Of a DNA stretch of 64,000 nucleotides, positions 37,193 through 45,883 are shown piece by piece. The first letter of the stretch is position 1; every line of letters starts with the position of its first letter. This stretch comes from Spiroplasma melliferum (lineage in GTDB: Bacteria; Bacillota_I; Bacilli_A; Mycoplasmatales; Mycoplasmataceae), in contig CP029202.1 of assembly GCA_005222125.1 (NCBI GenBank), positions 62,001 through 126,000 on the forward strand, written 5' to 3'. The translations under genes and the position numbers were made by a program. A model generated the notes under the pieces. It made no database searches. It saw nothing but the letters and a program-made list of their open reading frames with translations, and was not told the origin of the DNA.

Positions 37193-38168
37193 AATTTTGA
37201 ATTTTATTAACAAACAATTTTTTAGCTGAATTCCAACCTAAACACTGTCGTGGTCTTTCATTAATAATATTAACTATTTCATCATAATATTGTTGTGAAT
37301 AAATATCTAAATCAATACCTTTAGGAAATCAATGCCTTAAATCCCGGTTAATTCGTTCTACAATAGGTTTTTGAGTAGGTTTACCTTTATCACAAAAATA
37401 AACTTTAGTACCAATATAAGCTTCAATTTGTTTTCATTCTGAAAACTCTTTACCTTGATCAGTTATAATACCTTTAACTATTTTCTTTAAGATATTAGTT
37501 TTAAAAATACTTTTAATAACTCTAATTACTTCGTTTGGTGTTCTATCTTTTAATTTTTTTACAATTTCAAATTTAGTTAATTGTTCAGTTAAAACCAAAC
37601 ATACAGATTTCAAATCTTTGCCAACTATTGTATCCATTTCAAATCAACCAAATTCATTTTTATTATGTTTAGCTTCTGCAATAGTTCTAAAACTAGTTAA
37701 TTTACCACGATTATCAATATTTTGTTTACTTTTATTTTTTCGACCGTGAAAATACAAATTACGTTTATTTAAACCAAATAAACCAAGAAAAACATACTTA
37801 TATAAAGTTTTAAAACACACCGGAAATTTGATACCAAATTCACGTTTATATGCATAGCAAATAATTTCTGGGGATCAATGAAATTTATTAAATTTTTCAT
37901 CTAATCACATTAATTGTTGATATGAAAATTTTATATGTTTAACTGATTTTTTACGATTTTTAAGATACTTTTTATGAGCTTTAATAGGATTATATTCTTT
38001 TAACTTTTGAAAACGTTTAACTTCATTTCAAATTGTAGAGACACTTCTTTCCATATATTTAGAAATTTTAAATAAATTTGGTTTGCCATTTTTCTTTTGA
38101 AATAGTTTTGATACTAATAACTGACTTAATATAACACGTTCATCAATACTGAAATGCTTATAATTCAT
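37185..38168 (-). CDS. IS30-family transposase, complete
   Basis: 327 aa with intact DDE triad: Asp179 (FEMDTIVG), Asp237 (ITDQGKEF) and Glu271 (IVERINRD), the usual DD(33)E spacing of IS30. An N-terminal helix-turn-helix region includes ISKYMERSVSTIWNEV. SpV1 viruses carry such a transposase gene, believed to act in integration into the host chromosome. Ends 8 bases inside the toxin-like gene. Translation starts at 38168; RBS weak but GGTATTT present. It is divergent from the lipoprotein gene at 38241. Confidence 0.92.
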
Positions 38169-38240
38169 TATTAAATACCTTTCTAAAATTTTTTGTTATA
38201 ATTATTACATATTTTTAATAAAGGAAGGAATAAGTTAAAA

Positions 38241-38699
38241 ATGAAAAAGTTATTAAGTATTTTGGGAGCAATCGGATTAACAGCAACAAGCACAACATCA
38301 TTAATTAGTTGTGAAAAACCAAATAACAATGAAAACGGGGGGGGTAATAAACCAGAACCAGAACCTAAACCCGAAAAACCACAACAACCACCAGAAAATA
38401 GTAAATGAGAAATAATATTAAATCCAAAACAAGAAGTAAATATAAATGGTGATGAATGATATTTTATTATTGATAAAGATGTAAAAATAAATTTTGGACT
38501 TTATAATAATAAAGAATTACAATGAAAATTTAATGATAATATGATTTTATTTCCTAAAGATAAACCATTAGGTGGATATATAACAGGTATAAATTATGTT
38601 AGAGGAAATAATGCTGTTTATAAATGAAAAGAAAAAAATAAACCAATATCACCAGATGTTGATAAAAATACTGGTAACATTACCGATTGAAAAGAATAA
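38241..38699 (+). CDS. Lipoprotein carrying a segment of the plectrovirus virion gene
   Basis: 152 aa. Lipoprotein signal MKKLLSILGAIGLTATSTTS with lipobox SLISC (Cys24), then an Asn/Gly/Pro/Glu-rich spacer (containing a G8 run at 38337-38344), then a folded domain. From base 38422 to 38669 the DNA is identical to an inverted segment of the large virion gene. The same domain type (W/Y-YxxW..., VYKWKEKNKP, DVDKNTG) occurs in the lipoproteins at 22012-22850. The only viral-region gene besides the cassettes on the plus strand. Likely anchored on the cell surface. Confidence 0.8.
38422..38669 (+). repeat. 248-bp perfect inverted duplication, copy A
   Basis: Base-for-base reverse complement of 40138-40385. 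Begins ATCCAAAACAAG and ends GTTGATAAAAAT in this orientation. Lies inside the lipoprotein gene, in frame. Confidence 0.97.
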
Positions 38700-38719
38700 A
38701 AGGACTAACAAGTCCTTTT
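38698..38719 (+). terminator. Terminator between lipoprotein and virion gene
   Basis: AAAAGGACT / AGTCCTTTT hairpin overlapping the lipoprotein stop; its far end touches the stop of the converging virion gene, so it may serve both. Confidence 0.75.
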
Positions 38720-40929
38720 TATATTAATCGCACAAATTTCATAAAGATAATTAATAAAAATATATTTGTTATTGTGTTATATAACGCCGGACTAAATTTT
38801 CACACCTCAAACGTTTGATTAAAAAAACTATATATTGTTTGAAATATTTTACCAACACCACTTGCTAACTCATTCACTTGTTTTACACCAGGAATATTAT
38901 TTACAACTCAAATTGCAGCATTTCGAATATGACATGCTAAATTATATCAACTACAACTTTCATATTGTGCTTGTCATCATTGTCCGTCAGGAAATAATCC
39001 GCCATTATTTATTTCTTGTCAATTATAAATACCAAAATTAAAATCATAATAACGATACATATCATTTTCTTTTTGCGCTTGTAATTCAAAAACATTATAA
39101 CCAATTTTTTGTTCTTCAATTTTTTTATATTTTAAACCATATTTGTTTTTTAAAGCACCTTCAAAAACATAACCTTCATTTTGATTAATATTATAATCAT
39201 TTGCAACGGAAAAATCATAATTAAATACATTACCATAATTAGTACTATAAAATCGATTTTTAAACGCTGAATACAATTTAATATCTAATTGCTTATATTT
39301 ATCAGAAAAATAAAAATATCGTGGATAAATTTTAAAACCATTATTCGCTAATAAACCATATTTCTTGTTATAACCTTGCACATAAGTATTATTTTCTAAA
39401 TCAAAAATGGTTCGTAAATAATCCTTATAAAAATTTTGCGAAACCTTAAACATACTATTTAATAACTTTTCAAATTGAGTTTTATTAGTATTACTTTCTG
39501 CAATTAATACATCTCTAAAATTAACTAACTTTAAACCAAAAAAGTTAATTAAAATCGTATCATATTGTAAATTATCAATATAACCACTTTCAATAAAATT
39601 ACTACGATTTTGAAATACTGGCACCAATGCATGCGCAAAAAATGCTTTTAAAAATTTATTAATATCAATTTGTCCTTTCATCTGTTCAAAAATATATTTA
39701 CCAGTATTAGGAGTATTACCTTGATAATAATTATATGTTTCAGCACTAAAATTAAATGTATTTTCTTTATCTTTCATAAAAGAAAATAAAAACCCTAAAT
39801 CATCAGTATACCGATAACTATTATAATCATATCCATTCCAATATTGCTTAAGGTGTGTTAACTCTAAACTACCAGCAATAATATTTTTTCGTTCATCAAT
39901 CGTTAAAATCATTCGATAAATTGACTTTTTAGTTAAAATTATACCAGTACTAGTTTTATCTAAATTATTAATAATTTCAAAATCAAAAATAATTCTTTGA
40001 CTACTTAAATTTGGATCATCATAATCAGGGTTACCACCTTGTTGAACTCGAATATTTTCTTGCACAATAGCATTAATATATTTTAATAAAAAAGAACGAG
40101 TATTTTGATAATATTCAGTATATCATTTTAAATTTCCATTTTTATCAACATCTGGTGATATTGGTTTATTTTTTTCTTTTCATTTATAAACAGCATTATT
40201 TCCTCTAACATAATTTATACCTGTTATATATCCACCTAATGGTTTATCTTTAGGAAATAAAATCATATTATCATTAAATTTTCATTGTAATTCTTTATTA
40301 TTATAAAGTCCAAAATTTATTTTTACATCTTTATCAATAATAAAATATCATTCATCACCATTTATATTTACTTCTTGTTTTGGATCTGTTACTTCTTTCC
40401 AATTTTGGAATTTTAAATTAACCAATTGTAAATTATCAACACTTTTTTCTAATTTATTAATAACTTCAACAGTATTAAAATACTTAGCAAACGAATAAGA
40501 AAAGTTAGTTAATTCTTTTAAAAATTGTTTCTTATCAACATCATAAAATTTATCAATATTATACTGTTTGGAATAAATATCCCAATTTTTATATAAATCC
40601 ATGAACTCATCACTAGGTTTATCAAATGAAATTCCCGTTGAATAACTATCCTTTAAAAAGTCTAAATATCATTTATCATTATAAGTTAATGATTGTGATG
40701 TTTTTAAAGTAGGGTTAATAAAGTAATTTGTTTCAGACCAATTTTCAAAGAAACTACTGCGTAAAAACATCGTATTAATAAAATCAGTTTCATTGATACC
40801 GATTGCTTGTTGCTTAACATTATAATTTTGCTGATTTAAAGGTTTGAATGCTGTTAAAGTAATAAAAGGAATAATTAACCCTAAAATCCCTAAAATAGAT
40901 ATGGCAAATAAAGATAATGACTTACGCAT
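38719..40929 (-). CDS. Large plectrovirus virion/adsorption-type protein (SpV1 ORF1-like)
   Basis: 736 aa, continuous through TGA Trp codons. N-terminal signal or membrane segment (about 5-28), long soluble body, C-terminal membrane helix (about 710-733, NTITNIFLLIIFMKFVRLI), the layout expected of a filamentous-phage minor coat protein that contacts the host (like pIII of Ff phages). Residues 182-264 are encoded by the 248-bp inverted duplication shared with the lipoprotein at 38241. Last gene of the minus-strand virion operon. The family of SpV1 ORF1 proteins is assigned from size, topology and position. Confidence 0.75.
40138..40385 (-). repeat. 248-bp perfect inverted duplication, copy B
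   Basis: Inside the large virion gene, reading frame unchanged; identical to 38422-38669 in inverted orientation with sharp edges on both sides. Separation between copies is about 1.5 kb. Confidence 0.97.
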
Positions 40930-41198
40930 TATTCTTTACCACCTTTAACTATATCTTTATTAATTTTTTTCTTAATTCATAATATTAAATCAATAATTCC
41001 CGCAGCAGTTAAAATTCAAAAAATTATATATCCGATACACATAATTGAAGAAACTGAACCAAATTTACTCAAAAATAATTGAAATTCTTTAATATCAATA
41101 TAAAGAAAAGGTACAAACATTCCCAAACTAATTACCAAAAAATATAATAATATTTTTCATCATTTTTCTTTTAAAAACTTTAAAATTTTACTTTTCAT
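40929..41198 (-). CDS. Plectrovirus membrane protein, 89 aa
   Basis: 89 aa. Two membrane helices (about 16-32 and 52-74) flanked by Lys-rich ends. Its TAA overlaps the virion gene ATG by one base (TAATG). GGAGTTG site before its ATG. Probably a minor coat or assembly protein of the virus. Confidence 0.7.
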
Positions 41199-41209
41199 AA
41201 ATTCAACTC

Positions 41210-41446
41210 CTAACTATACAATGTTTTTGAAACAATAAACCCAACAATATATAAACTTGATATTGTTAACATTAATGGATGACTAAACAAAATTGCCATT
41301 TTGCCAAACAAAGAAAGTAACCAGGTATCTGAGTTATATAAATCCATAATAATATTTTTTGCTGATGTAAGTTGATTTATAATAACTGTTATAAAACCTG
41401 TCCCAAAAATAGCTATTGCTGCAACTAATAAAACTAATCTAATCAT
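41210..41446 (-). CDS. Plectrovirus membrane protein, 78 aa
   Basis: 78 aa. Signal-like first helix ([19 protein letters not shown]) and a second helix near the C-terminus. Starts at the stop codon of the previous gene (ATG and TAA overlap at 41446). Likely a small virion or assembly component; not recognised further. Confidence 0.7.
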   Translation of the reverse strand: MIRLVLLVAAIAIFGTGFITVIINQLTSAKNIIMDLYNSDTWLLSLFGKMAILFSHPLMLTISSLYIVGFIVSKTLYS

Positions 41447-41856
41447 TATTTATGTATCCTTCTATATGCTTGTTCTCTTGTTTTTGCTTGTTTAGCTAAA
41501 CTTGATAATTGTTGTTTATTACGATTAATTTTAAATTGTTTACGTTCTTTAAAATGTGCTTTTACACCTTTGCCAGTGTTAACAGCGCCACGAGCACCAC
41601 GAGCTGTTGCAGAATATAATTTTGATGTACTATTTTGAACAGTTGAACCTAATTCATTATATTGTGTTGATGTACCATGAATAGCATAAATTGATAATTT
41701 AATAACCATAAAAAAGATTATAAAATAAGCAATCGTTGTATTTGTCATTGGCAATTTAGTATTTCAAATCACATCAAAAATAAACAAAAATACATCAAAA
41801 ATAAAACTAAAAATTTTGTCTCAATTACTATTATTCTCAGCAAATAAATTAATCAT
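41446..41856 (-). CDS. Plectrovirus basic membrane protein, 136 aa
   Basis: 136 aa from ATG at 41856 with GGAAGTGGTAAAG upstream, inside the end of the Zot-like gene. Two hydrophobic segments (about 15-32 and 43-58) followed by a long very basic tail ([22 protein letters not shown]). A basic cytoplasmic tail is expected for a protein touching the viral ssDNA. The other visible start, an internal TTG at 41754, would remove the first membrane segment. Confidence 0.7.
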
Positions 41857-42862
41857 CTTTACCACTTCCTTTTTCTTTTTTAGGTTTTAAATTTTTCTTT
41901 AAAATATCAATGTCTAACAATTCTAAACGTTCTTTTATTGTTAAATCTTTAAGTTGTGTTCAATAGTACTCTTTAGTAACAGGAACATCATCATTTTTTA
42001 GTTCACGAACAAATGACAATCATTTACTTTCATACTTTTGGGCGATTTCTAATGGGATAATTATTTTAAAAAACCGAATTCCTAATCCAACATCAGATCT
42101 ATGTTTTGCATGTTTACCTTCGGCTGTACGTTTGACAGACTCGGTTTTTCAAATTTCATAATCAGTAATATCTTGAAAAATACCAATTCGCATAATAAAG
42201 AATCTATTAAAAAAGTTAAATCCTTTTTTAACAATTGGTTTTTTCAAAGAAATAGGAATAATAATACCACTAGCTAATTGGCGAATATTATTTCAAAGCA
42301 TACCTTCGCGTTGTGCAGTAAATAAAGCACGATGTCCAAAATGTCTTGCCAACACAATTCAAGGAATTTTGCCACGGTGAGTTACTTTTTCATCGTGCGG
42401 GCTTGTCCCATCGATATATAAAAAACTTTCATCAAACAAAATTAAACTATCATCTGGGGGAACTGGTTTTGTTCTATCTGTAAAGTCTAAATTTTTAAAT
42501 GTTAAAACTTTAACTTTGTCATCTTCTAATGGATAATTACTATAAATTTTATCTGTTAATAATTTCATTGTTTCTGACAAATAAGTTAAAAGTAATGTTT
42601 TCCCTGTTCCTAATTTACCGATAATAACTGATAAAGGATTATCTCAAACAAAATTAACTAACCTAAACGCATTTAACTGATAAAAAATATTTTTTCATAA
42701 TCACCAAAGAAAATAAATACATTGCAAAGCAAATAATAATCAAAAAACTAAGCCGGTATAATTTAAAGAAATAATTCAAAATAATAAATCAACTAAACTA
42801 AACAAAAGCATTGAACCGCTAATATAACAATAATTTTTTAGAAAAAATATAAACTTTTTCAT
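41849..42862 (-). CDS. Zot-like (pI-type) filamentous phage assembly ATPase
   Basis: 337 aa. Membrane segments in the first 70 residues, then Walker A GKLGTGKTLL and an acidic Walker B-like DDSLILFDESFL. FGHRALFTAQREGMLWNNIRQLA is the region following the ATPase core in Zot/pI proteins. Zot-like ATPases drive extrusion of filamentous phages through the membrane. Strong GGAGG before the ATG. Overlaps the next gene by 8 bases. Confidence 0.85.
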
Positions 42863-42896
42863 TTTACCTCCAATAGTTATTTATAATTAAACTAGT

Positions 42897-42924
42897 ATTA
42901 TTATGGTTTTCTCTCCCCACAAAT
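42897..42924. repeat. 28-bp perfect inverted repeat, left arm
   Basis: Begins ATTATTATGG and ends CCCCACAAAT; exact reverse complement of 43181-43208. Bounds a 256-bp segment. Confidence 0.97.
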
Positions 42925-42935
42925 CAAAAAGGAGA

Positions 42936-43178
42936 GTGATAAAAATACTTAGTATTTTTTTATCAATACTACGGACATTCACACCAATAATGCCCTATAT
43001 ATTATTATTTTTAGGTTTTAATCCTTTTGGAAAAGAATTATTCATATTAGATAAAATAATATGATTATTCAATACAATAGAAATTAATAACCCATCATTT
43101 ATTTGATTTATCATTATTTCAGTTTTAATAGGAGCAGGAATAATAATAATCAAAAGAATAATATCAATATTTATATAA
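42936..43178 (+). CDS. Plectrovirus small membrane protein, inverted relative to the operon
   Basis: 80 aa from a GTG start (42936), two hydrophobic helices with a short polar middle and a basic end (IIIIKRIISIFI). A GGAG lies upstream but only one base from GTG, so the real initiation codon is uncertain (an ATA at 42939 or 42945 would be better spaced, but unusual). It is transcribed against its neighbours and is enclosed exactly by the 28-bp inverted repeat. Similar in size and style to the other viral membrane proteins. Confidence 0.55.
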
Positions 43179-43180
43179 AA

Positions 43181-43208
43181 ATTTGTGGGGAGAGAAAACC
43201 ATAATAAT
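43181..43208. repeat. 28-bp perfect inverted repeat, right arm
   Basis: Begins ATTTGTGGGG; reverse complement of 42897-42924 with no mismatch. Confidence 0.97.
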
Positions 43209-43220
43209 AACAAAATTTAA

Positions 43221-43424
43221 TTATTTAAAACAACTAACTATTTTAAAAACCATTCACAACAAAAACCAAGTTAAAAATAAAATAACAATTCAAATACCAA
43301 TCATAAAAGTTAAATATTCATTTTGAGTTAAATTTCATGTTGTAATACTTTCAACATTAGATTTATCTATAAATAAAAATACATGAATAAAAAACTCTTT
43401 TAATTTTTCTCAATCTTTTATCAT
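43221..43424 (-). CDS. Plectrovirus membrane protein, 67 aa
   Basis: 67 aa with a single strong membrane helix (about 38-60, YLTFMIGIWIVILFLTWFLL) preceded by an acidic, Trp-containing N-terminal part. Such acidic-then-hydrophobic proteins occur as coat or assembly proteins in filamentous phages. Ends just outside the right arm of the 28-bp repeat. No strong ribosome-binding site, but it follows the next gene closely. Confidence 0.6.
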
Positions 43425-43427
43425 AAT

Positions 43428-43577
43428 TTAAAAGCTTCACATTTTTTGAATGATTTTAAAAAACATTCCAAAAAATAAGACTATAAATAATACAAAAGAT
43501 AATATATATAGAAATTCGGGGGCATTTGAACCAATAATATAACTAACAAATTGAACTCAGTAATCATATAAACTCAT
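43428..43577 (-). CDS. Plectrovirus membrane protein, 49 aa
   Basis: 49 aa, one membrane helix (about 20-44) in MSLYDYWVQFVSYIIG... form. The ATG touches the stop of the upstream 147-aa gene and the gene ends just before the 67-aa gene, a tightly packed viral arrangement. Not recognised. Confidence 0.6.
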
Positions 43578-44021
43578 TTAATTTAAATCTTTCAAATCAT
43601 TAATTAATTCTTGTTCTTTTTCAACACTTCAACTTGTTAAATTATTATGGTTATTTGTTTTTACTTTTTGAGGTTCACCCGGAAATAATGCTTTTTTCAT
43701 TTGTGTAAAATAATTTTGTTTATATTGATTATACAAATTGATTAGTTCTGTTCCAGTTAAATATTTTCACACATGACGTTTTAAATTTTCATTATATTTT
43801 ACAATAGGGTAAGAATTATCATAAATTAAACCAATAGCAACTTGATCAGAATGTTTTTCACTAAAATAAATAAATCTATTGCTTAATCAAAAACCAATAT
43901 GTTTATTGTGATTAGGCAAATTTATAAATGAAGCTTTATCTGTTCTAAAAACTATAAATTCTCTTCGAATAAAGTAATTTTCTACGTTAATATTCTTCTT
44001 ATAACTTGGTTTCTGATACAT
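43578..44021 (-). CDS. Plectrovirus protein related to the tailed-phage gene at 26189
   Basis: 147 aa. [20 protein letters not shown] and [11 protein letters not shown] match the protein at 26189-26536 closely. Additional C-terminal tail with [13 protein letters not shown]. The shared pattern suggests a soluble nucleic-acid or regulatory protein passed between the two phage types. Start ATG at 44021 lies inside the zinc-ribbon-like gene (23-base overlap). Confidence 0.65.
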
Positions 44022-44163
44022 TATTCAAATCAACTCGCTTTCTATTGCACTGCATTGAACAAACATTTAACTTAAAATACAAACTACCAACAAATTTTTT
44101 ATTCAAAATAGAATGACAAATTTGACATTTACGTTTAATAAAAAATATTCAAATTCCTAACAT
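43999..44163 (-). CDS. Small Cys-rich plectrovirus protein
   Basis: 54 aa. CQICHSIL (CxxC) near residue 13 and CSMQCNRK (CxxxC) near residue 35 form a possible zinc-binding knuckle pair, with basic residues around it, consistent with nucleic-acid binding. GGAAAAAATT precedes the ATG. The gene overlaps both neighbours. Confidence 0.55.
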
Positions 44164-44225
44164 AATTTTTTCCTTTCTCTTAATTTTTGATGAAAAATTC
44201 AATGACAATTATCACAATATTCCTT

Positions 44226-44405
44226 TTATAATTTGCCATTTTTATTCATTTCACTTTCTAAATGTTCTGCGATATGTTGATAAAAACTCATTTCTTTTCG
44301 AATAATATTAACGGATTCATGATGAATTTCATATTCATTTAATTGAATTAAAGTAGCTTGCATAGTTTTAATTTTCATTTTAATTTCATCTAATAAATCT
44401 TGCAT
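44226..44405 (-). CDS. Small coiled-coil plectrovirus protein, 59 aa
   Basis: 59 aa, one long charged helix (MQDLLDEIKMKIKTMQATL...). GGAG in the end of the previous gene serves as ribosome-binding site. Unknown role. Confidence 0.55.
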   Translation of the reverse strand: MQDLLDEIKMKIKTMQATLIQLNEYEIHHESVNIIRKEMSFYQHIAEHLESEMNKNGKL

Positions 44406-44408
44406 ATT

Positions 44409-44840
44409 TTACTCCTCTAAACTTTCTATTTTTTCTTTGAATTCAGATTTTATAACATAAGCACCTTCTGTTCCAATAATTAATGATTTCCCTTGAATAT
44501 ATACAAAATCACTTTTCTTTAATTGATTTTGTTTTAATTTTTCAATTAATTCATCTCTTAATACAATTTCACTTGATATAGTATTTTCTAAAAAAGTTAT
44601 ATGATTATCTTTTTCAACAAGTTTATTTTCATAAAAACTTTTTACTTTTTCTAAAATTTGTTCACGATCACTTTCAGAAAATATTTCATCCACTTCATGA
44701 TGATTTAATCGTTCTTGATATTCTTTTAACATTTCATAAGTTGCTTTTAAAACATCTGGTGCCATTTTATTAGGCCACTTTGCAAAATCTTGACCACAAA
44801 TCGAAATTACTTGTTCGATACTATCTATAATTTTTTTCAT
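44409..44840 (-). CDS. Plectrovirus coiled-coil protein, 143 aa
   Basis: 143 aa from MKKIIDSIEQVISICGQDF. An upstream in-frame ATG (44858) is rejected because AAGGAGTATTT sits directly before the chosen start. Long acidic coiled coil in the middle, then a short beta-like end (DFVYIQGKSLIIG). First gene of this viral operon, preceded by TGTTA repeats (44863-44936). Unknown; as the first gene it could be regulatory or replication-related. Confidence 0.6.
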   Translation of the reverse strand: MKKIIDSIEQVISICGQDFAKWPNKMAPDVLKATYEMLKEYQERLNHHEVDEIFSESDREQILEKVKSFYENKLVEKDNHITFLENTISSEIVLRDELIEKLKQNQLKKSDFVYIQGKSLIIGTEGAYVIKSEFKEKIESLEE

Positions 44841-44862
44841 ATAAATACTCCTTAACATTTAC

Positions 44863-44936
44863 TGTAACAAACATTGTTATATCTAATGCTTAAATAATGT
44901 ATATGTATTGTAATAAACACTGTTAATAACATTGTT
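44863..44936 (-). repeat. Direct repeats upstream of the viral operon
   Basis: TGTAACAAACATTGTTA at 44863-44879 and TGTAATAAACACTGTTA at 44909-44925 match at 15 of 17 bases, followed by another AACATTGTTA (44927-44936). Spaced by 46 bases and partly palindromic (TAACAA...TTGTTA), they look like operator or iteron sites controlling the 143-aa gene. Confidence 0.6.
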
Positions 44937-45035
44937 AAATATATAAAATCAAAAATTAAGGCACACTGAAAATAACTACTTAGTTTTAACTAATAGCTAT
45001 TAAAATATAAAATTATACGTTTATAATTAAGTTGA

Positions 45036-45062
45036 TATTTTTACACTATATACTGCCTACAA
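45036..45062. repeat. 27-bp inverted repeat, left arm (second cassette)
   Basis: 24 of 27 bases pair with 45274-45300. An additional outer pair, GGCACACT (44960-44967) and AGTGTGCC (45337-45344), encloses the arms. Confidence 0.75.
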
Positions 45063-45066
45063 GTTT

Positions 45067-45265
45067 TTGAAAAAAGAAATACTTTTTACAACATTATTTC
45101 TATTAAATACTACTAAAAAAATATTTCATAATAGACTCAATATTATGAACAATAAACAATATAAATGTAACTACTATTGGCGATATAGTCATATTTATTT
45201 CCACAACAGGATTTTTCATCTTGTTAACATTATCAATAATAACCAAAATAATTAAATTTATTTAA
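45067..45265 (+). pseudogene. Small plectrovirus membrane gene with A7 frameshift, inverted
   Basis: Plus-strand frame from TTG at 45067 gives KKEILFTTLFLLNTTKK, then a run of seven A (45115-45121) shifts the frame; the other frame continues as YFIIDSILWTINNIN and VTTIGDIVIFISTTGFF to TAA at 45263-45265. One A fewer gives a single protein of about 65 aa with a C-terminal membrane helix and basic end, like the other tiny viral proteins. It might be slip-tolerant or dead. It is enclosed by the 27-bp inverted repeat and opposes the neighbouring viral genes. Whether it is truly coding is uncertain. Confidence 0.45.
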
Positions 45266-45273
45266 AAATAAAT

Positions 45274-45300
45274 TTGTAGACAGTGTATAGTGCAAAAATA
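45274..45300. repeat. 27-bp inverted repeat, right arm (second cassette)
   Basis: Partner of 45036-45062. Three mismatches, all transitions. Confidence 0.75.
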
Positions 45301-45377
45301 AACAACAAAATTATTTATTCAATTCACATAAAAGCTAGTGTGCCATAGCTAAGATATATGATCGATTATAATAAATA

Positions 45378-45626
45378 TTAAAATCCTTTAACCATAACAC
45401 GGAAAAAGTTTAATATTTTAATAATTACTCAAATTCCAAATGGAATTAAAATAATTCAAGCATCACCTAAAAAAGTCATTAATTGTGGTAACACAGCATA
45501 AACAGCATCTTTAACTTTCATCATCGCATTACCCAATCCAGTTCAAATAGAATCCATTCCTCCTGAAATAGTAGGAGTATCTGCAGCTAGAAAATTAACA
45601 GCTGTTGTTAAATACATACCTAACAT
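45378..45626 (-). CDS. Major coat-type plectrovirus protein, 82 aa
   Basis: 82 aa. Begins MLGMYLTTAVNFLAADTPT (signal-like, AxA-type cut after about residue 15), then an amphipathic stretch, a membrane helix (about 56-72) and a basic end FFRVMVKGF. This is the classical layout of a filamentous-phage major coat protein (Ff pVIII). The preceding 49-aa gene overlaps it by one stop/start base set. GGAGGATAAAG precedes its ATG. The assignment is by topology. Confidence 0.75.
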
Positions 45627-45775
45627 TATTCTTTATCCTCCTTATTTTTAATTTCTTTTTTATCTTTTTTCTTTCCTTGAATTTGACGAATTTTTTGATA
45701 AATCGATAAACCAATTCAAGCAAGAATTCCTAAAATAATAACAATACTAAATATTCATGTTAACCATACTGGCAT
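45626..45775 (-). CDS. Small basic membrane protein of the plectrovirus, 49 aa
   Basis: 49 aa, one membrane helix (about 5-25) followed by a strongly basic, Lys-rich tail. AGGAGGAATT precedes its ATG; its TAA and the next ATG share bases. Coat-associated or assembly protein by position. Confidence 0.65.
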
Positions 45776-45800
45776 AACTTAATTCCTCCTAGAAATTTAG

Positions 45801-45833
45801 CTTGCGCGGCACGCTTCGCGTGTTCGCTACGCT
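45801..45833. repeat. GC-rich hairpin cluster
   Basis: A 33-base island of GC-rich sequence in the AT-rich virus, containing GCACGCTTCGCGTG (CACGC-TTC-GCGTG in the related reading) and a second partial stem (GCGTAGCGAAC on the minus strand). Such an isolated hairpin in a filamentous virus fits a replication origin or packaging signal. Confidence 0.5.
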
Positions 45834-45883
45834 CAAAATAAACAATATTGAATAAATCACCGCTAATAAATTACGCGGATAAT

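Noticed and set aside
42995-43213. Minus-strand frame inside the 28-bp repeat cassette
   Set aside because: No ribosome-binding site. The plus-strand frame has a more natural membrane-protein pattern and a basic end, although the initiation codon is uncertain.
44178-44222. GTG mini-frame between two plectrovirus genes
   Set aside because: Only 11 codons; the spacing to AAGGAA is acceptable but there is no other support.
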